Source of the DNA: Eubacteriales bacterium
GTDB taxonomy: Bacteria; Bacillota; Clostridia; Oscillospirales; Oscillospiraceae
NCBI GenBank assembly: GCA_030529655.1
Contig: JAUMWJ010000007.1
Location: 1 to 54,835, forward strand
DNA: 54,835 bases
Direction of reading: 5' to 3'
Shown here: in pieces, positions 16,801 through 24,083 of the stretch
Position numbering within the stretch: position 1 is the stretch's first letter
Layout of the letters: each line of letters opens with the position of its first letter
The notes under the pieces: model-generated
Databases searched by the model: none
The model's input: only the letters and a program-made list of their open reading frames with translations
What the model was told of the DNA's origin: nothing
Position numbers and translations under genes: made by a program

Positions 16801-16813
16801 CGTATCATCATCC

Positions 16814-17662
16814 TTACTTTTCGAGAGATATGAGATCTTTTCTTTGAATAAGTATGTACCCAACACCCACTGACAAAAGCAATAGTAGTGATGCCGCAAT
16901 CAGTTCCTTTTCTGCAGCTAATCCGTTTGCATCAAAAAGCTGGCTACGCATTACCATCGCGCCGTTGCCAATCAACCATCCATTTGGGAAATATGCAGCG
17001 GCAATGTAAACCATAAAACATATCAGGAAACTGACCGCCGGGCGTATTACAAGGTTCAAACACGTCTGTATCATGCTTATTGCCGTAAGCGTTATAAATG
17101 GCAGTAACACGGCATACAGAATAACACTTGTTGGCATGAGCGAAATCTCATCACCCCACAAAACCTCCGAAAACAAAAATGTAGTAACCTTCGGAGTGTT
17201 GTTCAAATGAAATGTGATGGGTGTCAAAAACGCTGCACCAATTATTACCACCATTTCGCAAGCAAAGTAGATAGCACAACTTACTGTGCACCATATGCAT
17301 TTAGATAACCACCATTTCCCACGTGACGTGCGAATAAAAACCTGTTGCCCTTGTACGCTGATTCCCTGTGCAGAATATGCCGCCGTCAGATATAGGCAAA
17401 AGCCGCATAGAATAAGCCATTCAATCGGAATCAATACTTTTTCCTCAATAGAGCCATATTGCATGATAGCCATGCCGCGAAACATACACAGCATGTAGTC
17501 TCCAATAGACCCTTGGCCTGTTATGGATTCCGCATCGCAATAGAATTGTACAGAGCGATATACTGTGAATACTCGCACAGCAAATATTAGCACGGCAATC
17601 AGATATTTTTTCCACTGCAATCCTCGATGCAGATCGTAACTTATTAGCCTATAGAATCTCAT
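16814..17662 (-). CDS. ABC transporter permease (second)
   Basis: A 282-residue membrane protein with about six predicted hydrophobic segments and a C-terminal ISYLSKSKDD-free tail ending QRKDLISLEK. It has no recognisable catalytic motif and belongs to the ABC-2-like permeases that pair with BcrA-type ATPases. The ATG at 17662 follows AGAGGAAAT; it starts 14 bp before the end of the upstream permease gene, so the two are translationally linked. Confidence 0.82.
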   Translation of the reverse strand: MRFYRLISYDLHRGLQWKKYLIAVLIFAVRVFTVYRSVQFYCDAESITGQGSIGDYMLCMFRGMAIMQYGSIEEKVLIPIEWLILCGFCLYLTAAYSAQGISVQGQQVFIRTSRGKWWLSKCIWCTVSCAIYFACEMVVIIGAAFLTPITFHLNNTPKVTTFLFSEVLWGDEISLMPTSVILYAVLLPFITLTAISMIQTCLNLVIRPAVSFLICFMVYIAAAYFPNGWLIGNGAMVMRSQLFDANGLAAEKELIAASLLLLLSVGVGYILIQRKDLISLEK

Positions 17663-18491
17663 GTTTATTTCCTCTGTATAGTACCGCAAGGACAGATATC
17701 GCGGCCCAAAGAATAATTTCCAGAATCACGATCCATGTTGGACTGGGATTTGTGCTTGCCAAATTGCATAATCTCAGAGGAGAAAGTTCTATATACCAGT
17801 TTATTGCATCAGCAAACAACGGAGTGATAAAATCAAGCAGAAGAAATAGTATAAGAGGAGCCACAATCACAAAAAAACGATGTTTAACCTTATTTGCAAC
17901 GATAAGGCAAACGCTTGCAGCAACGCCTCCCCAAAGAAACTCAATTACGCACCAGATGATGGCATGTAGCCAAGGACGGGTATAGTATAATTGTGCTAAA
18001 AATGCCGTACCCGAGCAAATACCTGTAATAGGAACTGTGACCCGAGGTATACAAGCAGGGCAAATCATTGCAGATAAGAGCAAATTTGCAGTTACCGGAA
18101 ATGCAATCGCAGCGCCACCACTTATAAATACAGCCAACATTTTGGCTGTGAGATACTGGGAATACGGTACTCTGGTTAGGATATTATTTACCATATGAGA
18201 TTTATGGTCTTCATACAGTGACCACCCATAAGGCATGGCAGCTAAAAACGGCCACACAGCATAGAAAATTACAGATCCTACAGTGACTCCATTGATTCCA
18301 ATCCAATTAACAAACAAACCGCAGCCATCATATCCCCCTGGGGAATGCGCATATGATGCGCCCAAATCGCTGACGGTAAGTGCCGTTTGCACTAAATCAG
18401 CCGTGGCAAGAATACAACCAATTAGCAATGCATAACACATCATCTTATTGTGAAATGCTTTCCACATTTCAACCCTAATGCATCTTCCCAT
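17649..18491 (-). CDS. ABC transporter permease (first)
   Basis: A 280-residue membrane protein with multiple hydrophobic segments, N-terminus MGRCIRVEMWKAFHNKMM, typical of ABC-2-type permeases (a short amphipathic start, then a membrane helix). It probably forms a heterodimeric channel with the following permease. Substrate is unknown; antimicrobial peptide export or immunity is the usual role for this arrangement and is only inferred here. Confidence 0.82.
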   Translation of the reverse strand: MGRCIRVEMWKAFHNKMMCYALLIGCILATADLVQTALTVSDLGASYAHSPGGYDGCGLFVNWIGINGVTVGSVIFYAVWPFLAAMPYGWSLYEDHKSHMVNNILTRVPYSQYLTAKMLAVFISGGAAIAFPVTANLLLSAMICPACIPRVTVPITGICSGTAFLAQLYYTRPWLHAIIWCVIEFLWGGVAASVCLIVANKVKHRFFVIVAPLILFLLLDFITPLFADAINWYIELSPLRLCNLASTNPSPTWIVILEIILWAAISVLAVLYRGNKHEIL

Positions 18492-18563
18492 TATGCTATA
18501 CCTCCAGTCTAATTATATTTGGGGATAACATAGCTAAGTAAATACGAAATATTTTGGTTTAGA

Positions 18564-19625
18564 TTAATTAACTGGTATTTCCTGATTCCCAAACTGGACA
18601 TAATCAACATTGCTCAAGTCTATCGGGGCAGTAAGAATGTATACTGTTCGGCTTCCTGATGCTGTGTCGATCCCATTTCCCATGTTGGTCTTAATAATGC
18701 TACCGTCTTTCATTACTATTTGTACAGTTCCCGGAGTAGGTAGTACATTATCTTTATCGGGAGAGGTATAGTTATAAGACACCTCAAGATAAAACGGAGA
18801 AAGAATCATATCCTTCAGCGTTATGGACATATCCTCCCATTCAACAGTCTTCCCATTAAGCATCGCATTTACATCAAGGCCTTTCACATCTATCTCTTTC
18901 GGAGTTGTATTCTGTAAAGAAAAATCAAACGTCCAGTCACCTTCCAAAAATACAGAATATTCCTTATCTTGGTTCTGTAACCAGATGTTATGAATACAGA
19001 CCCTAATATCATTGCTTTTAGAGAACGAGGCAACTTTGACTTGTGCTACATATGATATAACTACGTTGAGAGAATTGTCTCCCGGAACCGGATCACTCCA
19101 TGTGCAATCTGACGTTCCAGATATTGGCTTGCCACTTTTTTGATCTACAATAAGGTCAACCCATTCATCGGGGTTGCCTAGCTGTAGTGTGTTGCCTTCT
19201 TCTGGAAGGGAAAGTTCAGTGCCTTCTGGTGCATCAACACGAAGGGAAATATAGCACATAACATCATCCGAAATTACAGCTAATGGTGTAATTGATGTGC
19301 CATTGGAAATGTACGTATTGCCTCCGCTTGCAAGAACTCGTGCCAACACTTCTTCCTGCCCTGGCTTTGAGGAATCAAAAACGCTCCTAAAATAATCAAG
19401 CAGATTTACGCCAGCTGCAGCAAGCGCAGTAACACTTAAAGCTAAAACAAGACACGCCGCAACTGCTATACTGGCAATTTTTCGAAAGCTATGGTGCTTC
19501 GTTGATTTCGAGTGGCAATCCTCTTTAGCATCTATAGCCATATCTTCTGACGAATACATCATCGACTCCATTATAAATTTGTCGGATACATTGCCAATTG
19601 CATTTGAAATATCATACTTTGTCAT
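18564..19625 (-). CDS. DUF4179-type anti-sigma factor
   Basis: A 353-residue protein with a ~75-residue cytoplasmic N-terminus, one membrane helix (IASIAVAACLVLALSVTALAA near residues 66-86) and a large extracytoplasmic domain that resembles DUF4179 proteins. It is expected to hold the cognate ECF sigma factor inactive until a surface signal is received. Its ATG overlaps the sigma stop codon (ATGA), strongly coupling the two. The ABC transporter genes follow and are the probable regulon. Confidence 0.85.
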   Translation of the reverse strand: MTKYDISNAIGNVSDKFIMESMMYSSEDMAIDAKEDCHSKSTKHHSFRKIASIAVAACLVLALSVTALAAAGVNLLDYFRSVFDSSKPGQEEVLARVLASGGNTYISNGTSITPLAVISDDVMCYISLRVDAPEGTELSLPEEGNTLQLGNPDEWVDLIVDQKSGKPISGTSDCTWSDPVPGDNSLNVVISYVAQVKVASFSKSNDIRVCIHNIWLQNQDKEYSVFLEGDWTFDFSLQNTTPKEIDVKGLDVNAMLNGKTVEWEDMSITLKDMILSPFYLEVSYNYTSPDKDNVLPTPGTVQIVMKDGSIIKTNMGNGIDTASGSRTVYILTAPIDLSNVDYVQFGNQEIPVN

Positions 19626-20194
19626 AATATCATTCCTTCTTTCTGCAAGTATTGTTGAAGGCAACCACGTATTCGTGAAAGACGTACGGTAACGCGGTGG
19701 GGTTTCCAGTGCATTTGCGAGGCAATTTCTGTCACAGAATCAAAGTACCAATAGCGCCGCATAAACATAAATCGATCTTCTTTGTTGAGCGTATGTAAAA
19801 ATGTCTCTATGGTTTTTGACAACTCTTTCGCCTGAAATTCTGTTACAGGATCGTAAGTGTTTCCCCGAATCAGTTCATCGAGCTCATCAAGCGCCAGCTC
19901 ATAAGTATTATTACGCTTAAACGCGGTGTTTGCGTAATAACGTTTGGTTGCTATATTCCGTGTAATACGAAATAAATACGCCGCCAAGGGATTTGGGGAT
20001 TCTGGCGGAATTCGTTCCCAAGCAGCAAGATATGTATCATTTTCGCATTCTTCTGTGTCCTGCTTATTGCCCACGATTTTATACGCTATTCTCTTTATTG
20101 CCGGGCCATATTTTGCGCTTACTTCTTCAATTGCTTGTTCTGAGCGATTGTAGAACAGCTCAATTATTGCGTTATCGTCCATTTGACTCGTCAC
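19622..20194 (-). CDS. ECF-type RNA polymerase sigma factor
   Basis: A 190-residue sigma-70-family protein. Region 2 spans about residues 10-80 (LAAYLFRITRNIATKRYY is typical of region 2.2-2.4), and region 4 is near the C-terminus (FDSVTEIASQMHWKPHRVTVRLSR region, residues ~150-175). First gene of the sigma/anti-sigma/ABC operon; it is likely autoregulated, although I could not identify a convincing promoter. Confidence 0.9.
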   Translation of the reverse strand: MTSQMDDNAIIELFYNRSEQAIEEVSAKYGPAIKRIAYKIVGNKQDTEECENDTYLAAWERIPPESPNPLAAYLFRITRNIATKRYYANTAFKRNNTYELALDELDELIRGNTYDPVTEFQAKELSKTIETFLHTLNKEDRFMFMRRYWYFDSVTEIASQMHWKPHRVTVRLSRIRGCLQQYLQKEGMIL

Positions 20195-20305
20195 CTCGTT
20201 TCCTCTCTATTTATATTCTACGGATTAAAGTCTGCATGTCTCACGTATTTGGCAAAAATTTTGAATACGAAAATTTTATCCACAATAAATCCGCTACAAT
20301 GTGCA

Positions 20306-20335
20306 AATGATACCAAATTTGTTTTTGGTATCATT
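20306..20335. repeat. Inverted repeat upstream of the ECF sigma gene
   Basis: AATGATACCAAA / TTTGGTATCATT with a 6-bp centre. It lies about 110 bp upstream of the sigma start and has no T-run on either side, so it is more likely an operator or leader hairpin than a terminator. Confidence 0.5.
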
Positions 20336-20458
20336 CTCTATCTTCTGTAAATAGAAATATGACATCCCCTGCGTTGAACAAATCATAGCATTGCTGACAT
20401 TTCGTGTAAATAATTATATAGTTATGCTGTTGTATGCATTGAAATTGTTCTCATCAAC

Positions 20459-20647
20459 CTATTCTGCATCAGTCTTGATAACACGTATTTTCTTTGTGGG
20501 TGCATCAATAATTTTCAAAATCAGATCATTGACATCCTCTGTCGGCTTGCCATCATGCAGATACTCATTCCGAGCCGTCATAAGGCACCCGACCAATAAT
20601 CTGTGTTCAAAATCGTCCAAATAAAAGTATTTCCGCTTTGTTTTCAT
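20459..20647 (-). CDS. 62-aa conserved small protein, copy 1 (apparently lacks an SD)
   Basis: Nearly identical for its first 50 residues to the protein at 23684-23872 (MKTKRKYFYLDDFEHRLLVG start); the C-termini diverge (IKTDAE here). Family function is unknown. The upstream regions are also related, but this copy lacks a segment of about 32 bp carrying the GGAGGT site found before copy 2, so the ATG directly follows the shared CCCTACAAT-like sequence. It may be poorly translated or a decaying duplicate. Located between the ECF operon and the AAA ATPase gene. Confidence 0.6.
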   Translation of the reverse strand: MKTKRKYFYLDDFEHRLLVGCLMTARNEYLHDGKPTEDVNDLILKIIDAPTKKIRVIKTDAE

Positions 20648-20692
20648 TATTGTAGGGAAAACAAAAAAGGAAATCGAATGTGCGGATAATGC

Positions 20693-20730
20693 AAAAGCAC
20701 CATCTTGGCATAACCAAGATGGTGCTTTTT
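20693..20730. terminator. Terminator of the AAA ATPase gene
   Basis: A 16-bp perfect stem, AAAAGCACCATCTTGG with its complement (20693-20708 with 20714-20729). T-runs are moderate on both sides; on the minus strand it lies 50 bp past the ATPase stop. Confidence 0.8.
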
Positions 20731-20781
20731 AAATGTCGTGCTATGAAATGATAATTAGAGTGTATCTTCTTAGAATTAAAA

Positions 20782-22119
20782 TTACGCATCCCTAATTTCC
20801 TGTAGCACCTTTACAAAATCAATCGGTTTTACAGTCGGCATGCCGCCATAATCGTTTGCCAAATATTTGCTCCGAATATTATTATTTATGTATGTTCGTT
20901 TTTCATAATTTGAAATGCACCGAACTTCCTTACTACCGTTCTCCGTCTCTCGAATTATATATGTCGCATCACGAGAAAACTCAGCCTGCATAAGAAGGGT
21001 GTTATGAGTTGTTAATATTATCTGACCACCAACTTCAGGACATATATTTGGATATATATCCTGAAAGATGCGTAGGAAAAGAAAGTCATGAATACCAGAA
21101 TCGGCCTCATCAATAACAATAGTTGCACCTAAACATGCGCATATTAGATAGCAAAGTACATTCAAAATCTGATGATTTCCCGTGGATTCCTTGGAAAAAG
21201 GGATATTTCTATAACAGCCCGAAATCATCTTTTCAAAGTAAAGTTGATAGTCTATCTTCTCATCGTTGTATTTACGTTTATAATATACTTTCTGAATACT
21301 TGAATTAATAGATGCGAATATCTGTGTAAGTACCTTTTCTGCAATATCCAGCTGATATTCGTCTCGCTTAGCAATTTCGCCAGCATCGGCGTTTTCAAAA
21401 ACTTCATAAGGGGCCCTGAGTTTAGACCACTGTCGTGAGCCGATTCCAAGGCTGCAAGATACCAATCTGAAGGCATCAATTACATCGTTAAAATTTACAG
21501 AAATATTTTCTCTGCCATAGGATTCCGACTTATCATGTAGTTCGTGTAAAATAATAGAAAACACAGAGTGCTTTCCCCAATACTTTCTGACAGACGACTT
21601 AATATCTAAATAAAAGTCCTTATTATTCACTATTGCATTATTTATAGACAAACTTTCTTTGGTACAATCAAAGTAAATTCCTCTACGGCGATGAATTGTA
21701 TATTCTAACCTTTCATGAACGATTTCATTCTCGCCAAATTCAATAATGTACTTTCCTGTTTTCCCAAAAATATTAAATTCATATTCGGCTAAAATATTTC
21801 CGGTACTACCAACCATACGATAATCATTAATAATTGCATTAATATCTCGGATTGAAGATAAAATGCGCTGTCGTATTTCAGAGCCAATCTCTTCATTTTT
21901 AAATACACTTTGGCTCAAAAATTCCTCATACGCATCCCTAATATCCATGGTTTGCAGTATTTCATTTAGCAGAACAAATGCAGATATCAGGTTCGACTTT
22001 CCGGCGCCATTTTCTCCATATATAATGGATACAGCTTTCGGGCTACCATTTTTATTTGTCAAATCAAATTCAATGTTGTCAAATGATCTAAAGTTCTTAA
22101 GACAAATTTTTGTAAACAT
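20782..22119 (-). CDS. AAA ATPase (OLD/AAA_15-like), possible defence protein
   Basis: A 445-residue ABC/SMC-like ATPase. N-terminal FTKICLKNFRSFDNIEFDL, Walker A GENGAGKSN (near residue 35), signature-like FSKESTGNHQILNVL (near residue 310), Walker B TIVIDEADSGIHD (near residue 335) and the switch His in ILTTHNTLLMQ are all present. There is no fused TOPRIM domain, so it is an AAA_15/AAA_21-type protein as found in many abortive-infection and defence loci. The ATG at 22119 is preferred over a GTG at 22134, because the GTG abuts the promoter -10 and would not be transcribed. It is divergent from an unknown gene at 22527. Confidence 0.82.
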   Translation of the reverse strand: MFTKICLKNFRSFDNIEFDLTNKNGSPKAVSIIYGENGAGKSNLISAFVLLNEILQTMDIRDAYEEFLSQSVFKNEEIGSEIRQRILSSIRDINAIINDYRMVGSTGNILAEYEFNIFGKTGKYIIEFGENEIVHERLEYTIHRRRGIYFDCTKESLSINNAIVNNKDFYLDIKSSVRKYWGKHSVFSIILHELHDKSESYGRENISVNFNDVIDAFRLVSCSLGIGSRQWSKLRAPYEVFENADAGEIAKRDEYQLDIAEKVLTQIFASINSSIQKVYYKRKYNDEKIDYQLYFEKMISGCYRNIPFSKESTGNHQILNVLCYLICACLGATIVIDEADSGIHDFLFLRIFQDIYPNICPEVGGQIILTTHNTLLMQAEFSRDATYIIRETENGSKEVRCISNYEKRTYINNNIRSKYLANDYGGMPTVKPIDFVKVLQEIRDA

Positions 22120-22134
22120 AAAATCACCCGACAC

Positions 22135-22163
22135 ATTATCTCACATTTGCAAGCATTTTTCAA
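22135..22163 (-). promoter_or_regulatory. Promoter of the AAA ATPase gene (near-leaderless transcript)
   Basis: Minus strand: TTGAAA (22163-22158), 17-bp spacer, GATAAT (22140-22135). Transcription should start near 22128, giving a 5' leader of only about 9 nt (GGTGATTTT) before the ATG at 22119. Confidence 0.75.
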
Positions 22164-22201
22164 GTCTTATTTTTGTAAAAAATCAAAATAATCGAGAATG
22201 T

Positions 22202-22218
22202 CGATAGCATTCCTATCG
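22202..22218. promoter_or_regulatory. Candidate operator between divergent promoters
   Basis: CGATAG / CTATCG around a 5-bp centre, midway between the two divergent -35 elements (22163 and 22245), a natural place for a shared regulator to bind. Confidence 0.45.
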
Positions 22219-22244
22219 CTATTTGCTTTTGTTTTAAATTTTTC

Positions 22245-22273
22245 TTGACAAAGCACAATTCGTGGTGTATGAT
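22245..22273 (+). promoter_or_regulatory. Strong promoter of the leader RNA / unknown gene
   Basis: TTGACA (22245-22250), 17-bp spacer, TATGAT (22268-22273); transcription should start near 22280. Confidence 0.8.
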
Positions 22274-22279
22274 ATTCAG

Positions 22280-22526
22280 TAGAATAATGCGGGAGTGTAC
22301 CTCCCACCCCATGTACCTTGAAAATGAAAATGAGCGCAAAAAAGACGCCATTGGCTAGGCGTCTTCCCGCGTCGGCAAAATATCCGGCTCACATATGCTA
22401 GTTTAAGTGGTATTAATTAGTATATCACAGCCTAAGCCAGGATGCAACATGAAATTTGCTGACAGGAAGGATAAATAAGCGGGAATTGCCTCATTTCATA
22501 ATATATTATTATGAAAGAGGGTTTTT
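22280..22526 (+). ncRNA. Structured leader RNA (about 247 nt), candidate regulatory RNA
   Basis: The 407-bp gap between the divergent genes is mostly this leader. Local GGGAG/CTCCC (22291-22305) competes with long-range GCGGGA/TCCCGC (22289-22294 with 22365-22370). A perfect AAGACGCC/GGCGTCTT hairpin (22342-22365) lies inside, then GTGGTAT/ATATCAC (about 22409-22430), and finally an SD-masking hairpin (22489-22520). No internal terminator with a T-run is seen, so it is more likely an mRNA leader than a separate small RNA. There are no tandem repeats of the type III antitoxin kind and no reverse transcriptase nearby. Confidence 0.5.
22489..22520 (+). promoter_or_regulatory. Hairpin masking the ribosome binding site
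   Basis: CCTC-A-TTTCATAA (22489-22501) pairs with TTATGAAA-GAGG (22509-22520), a 12-bp stem with one bulge and a 7-nt loop. The 3' arm contains the AAGAGGG site of the gene starting at 22527. Confidence 0.65.
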
Positions 22527-23474
22527 ATTATAAACTTTTCTGAATTCTACGAGCTCCCTATCCAAGGACATAGCGATATTGACTTCGTTGATATTCCGCT
22601 TGATACAGATGTGCCACTGTACATTGATCCTGAGCGCATTTCGCTGAGTGATCATCCTTATGCAGCGCAAGCTGCTCGGCGTATCGAGGACTTCTATGAC
22701 ACTCTTTTTGATGCAGCAATTCACTATGATGAGAACGCCTTGAATCATCTGCTGTCGTTTGGTCGTGAGCCAAATGAGACCCACCTTGGCTTATCCTCTT
22801 CACGTTCTTGTGGGCGAGGAACTTCTCCGGAAATTGTCCTACCAATTATTCGTGAAATGCTCAGAAAAAGGCTTTTTGACTCAGGTCTTATTACAGAGTT
22901 GAGCGATTTGCAACTATGGACACCTAATTTTGGGCCAGATCGGCTATCTGACCTAACCACGAATATCATCCGAGATGTTTTGTATGACTTTACGCTCGAG
23001 CAATATGAGGCTCTAGGGATTCCTCTCTCAGATGAATCTCAAACACAGGTTGCTTGGAATCCACAAAGCCACAGATGGGAACAATATGCTTTTCCCAAAT
23101 TATGTGCAAATCGACATCAGGTGCTACTGGTACCAAAGGACTTTGTAGGACGGAATATGTTATCCTCTCCGGGTGAATTGCTCCAAAAATACGCGCTTTC
23201 TTATCGGCAAAAAGAGCATCTCGATGAAAGAAGTCACCTCTGCCGCCGTCGAACAGATAGATATGGGCGTGAAACGTGGACTAAGCCAACCAAGAAGGAA
23301 CTTCGTCAAATTGAGGTGATTGGGCAATCCGAAAAAGAATATCTGTTGCGGCTTGGCTATCGACACCCACAGATGGTCCACGAGTTACATGCAGACAATC
23401 GGCGTTCCTCTTGCTTTATGAGGGACGAAGACCTTGATTACCTGCTCTATTTTCAACGCGATAATGTAATCTGA
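22527..23474 (+). CDS. Unknown 315-aa protein with probable ATT start
   Basis: Family not recognised. The reading frame is open from 22515, but between there and an internal GTG at 22611 it has no ATG, GTG or TTG codon. AAGAGGG ends 5 bp before an ATT at 22527, giving (M)INFSEFYELPIQGHSDIDF, a plausible N-terminus with conserved-looking acidic content (DIDFVDIPLDTD). Other notable stretches are FGPDRLSDLTTNIIRDVLYD (near residue 140) and a basic Arg-rich region near residue 235 (RSHLCRRRTDRYGRETW). No membrane segment or signal peptide. It is divergent from the AAA ATPase inside the mobile element; a role as effector of a two-gene defence module is possible but unproven. It could also be a mutated start codon. 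Confidence 0.65.
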   Translation: MINFSEFYELPIQGHSDIDFVDIPLDTDVPLYIDPERISLSDHPYAAQAARRIEDFYDTLFDAAIHYDENALNHLLSFGREPNETHLGLSSSRSCGRGTSPEIVLPIIREMLRKRLFDSGLITELSDLQLWTPNFGPDRLSDLTTNIIRDVLYDFTLEQYEALGIPLSDESQTQVAWNPQSHRWEQYAFPKLCANRHQVLLVPKDFVGRNMLSSPGELLQKYALSYRQKEHLDERSHLCRRRTDRYGRETWTKPTKKELRQIEVIGQSEKEYLLRLGYRHPQMVHELHADNRRSSCFMRDEDLDYLLYFQRDNVI

Positions 23475-23480
23475 TTTGAA

Positions 23481-23510
23481 GAGGCACACTCGCATGAGTG
23501 TGCCTCTTTC
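23481..23510 (+). terminator. Terminator of the unknown 315-aa gene
   Basis: GAGGCACACTC / GAGTGTGCCTC (23481-23491 with 23496-23506) with a GCAT loop, followed by TTTCCTTT. Confidence 0.88.
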
Positions 23511-23639
23511 CTTTATAGAGTTCATATTTTATACTTTGCCATCATCTTTCCCGACAAATTGCCCTACTTGTATAGGGCTATGTAACCTAACCACTCGGGA
23601 GCACAGTTGGTTCACTGAACCACTTCTAAACAAGTTACG

Positions 23640-23680
23640 AAAGGCGCATTGCTCAATACAAGTTTGAGCAATGCGCCTTT
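23640..23680 (-). terminator. Terminator of small-protein copy 2
   Basis: A 17-bp perfect stem (23640-23656 with 23664-23680, arm AAAGGCGCATTGCTCAA) immediately after the copy 2 gene on the minus strand. The trailing T-run is short. Confidence 0.75.
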
Positions 23681-23683
23681 CCA

Positions 23684-23872
23684 TTACACTCTTGCTTCTT
23701 CAATCACCCGTAGTTTCTTTGAGGGAGCGTCAATAATTTTCAGAATCAGATCATCAACATCCTCCGTTGGCTTTCCGTCATGTAAATATTCGTTCCGAGC
23801 AGTCATAAGGCAACCGACCAACAACCTGTGCTCAAAATCGTCCAGATAAAAGTATTTCCGCTTTGTTTTCAT
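23684..23872 (-). CDS. 62-aa conserved small protein, copy 2
   Basis: Paralogue of the protein at 20459-20647 and presumably the functional copy: an AAAGGAGGT site lies 9 bp upstream of the ATG at 23872. The protein is basic at the N-terminus (MKTKRKYFYLDDFEHRLL) and ends SKKLRVIEEARV; it is short, predicted helical, and has no recognisable domain. Longer in-frame readings upstream lack support. The two copies bracket the AAA ATPase and the unknown gene, suggesting they marked or mediated a cargo duplication or insertion. Confidence 0.75.
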   Translation of the reverse strand: MKTKRKYFYLDDFEHRLLVGCLMTARNEYLHDGKPTEDVDDLILKIIDAPSKKLRVIEEARV

Positions 23873-23955
23873 AGCCTCTCGACCTCCTTTTTTGATTTCT
23901 CCTTTATTGTAAGGGAAGCAAGCAGATAAATCGAATGTGTGAATTACTCGAAAGT

Positions 23956-23996
23956 AAAAAAACGCACAGAAAAGCAAAAATGCTTTTCCGTGCGTT
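23956..23996 (-). terminator. Terminator just inside the right end
   Basis: AACGCAC-A-GAAAAGCA pairs with TGCTTTTC-C-GTGCGTT (23961-23976 with 23981-23996) and is followed on the minus strand by a run of seven T. It would stop rsmI transcripts entering the element, mirroring the left-end terminator. Confidence 0.8.
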
Positions 23997-24034
23997 ATTT
24001 CTTTGCCTTTGCAATGCCACGATAGTGTTTTGGG

Positions 24035-24080
24035 AATTACTTCCTTATCCGCACGTAGCTTTTGTGAAGTGCTTTTTTGT
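24035..24080 (-). repeat. Right terminal inverted repeat of the element
   Basis: Reverse complement related to 9731-9777, ending 3 bp before the rsmI stop codon. Together they define the element ends. Confidence 0.8.
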
Positions 24081-24083
24081 GAC

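Larger units (their letters stand above)
9731..24080. mobile_element. Tn4451/TnpX-type integrative mobilizable element (about 14.35 kb)
   Basis: Bounded by related inverted sequences at 9731-9777 and 24035-24080. It holds a large serine recombinase next to the left end, a TnpW-like protein, a ParB-like protein, a relaxase, a MobC-like protein and a sigma-like regulator, all on the minus strand. Cargo is an ECF sigma/ABC transporter operon and an AAA ATPase plus an unknown protein. There is no type IV secretion gene set, so it would be mobilized by another element. Exact crossover bases are not resolved. The insertion is intergenic between convergent abrB and rsmI, leaving both intact. Much of the right half is visibly more AT-rich than the flanking chromosome. 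Confidence 0.85.

Noticed and set aside
22120-22134. GTG at 22134 as start of the AAA ATPase
   Set aside because: It lies directly against the -10 hexamer, so it would be upstream of the transcription start.
22280-22526. Retron msr-msd or type III toxin-antitoxin RNA
   Set aside because: There is no reverse transcriptase, and no tandem repeats of about 35 nt as expected of a type III antitoxin.
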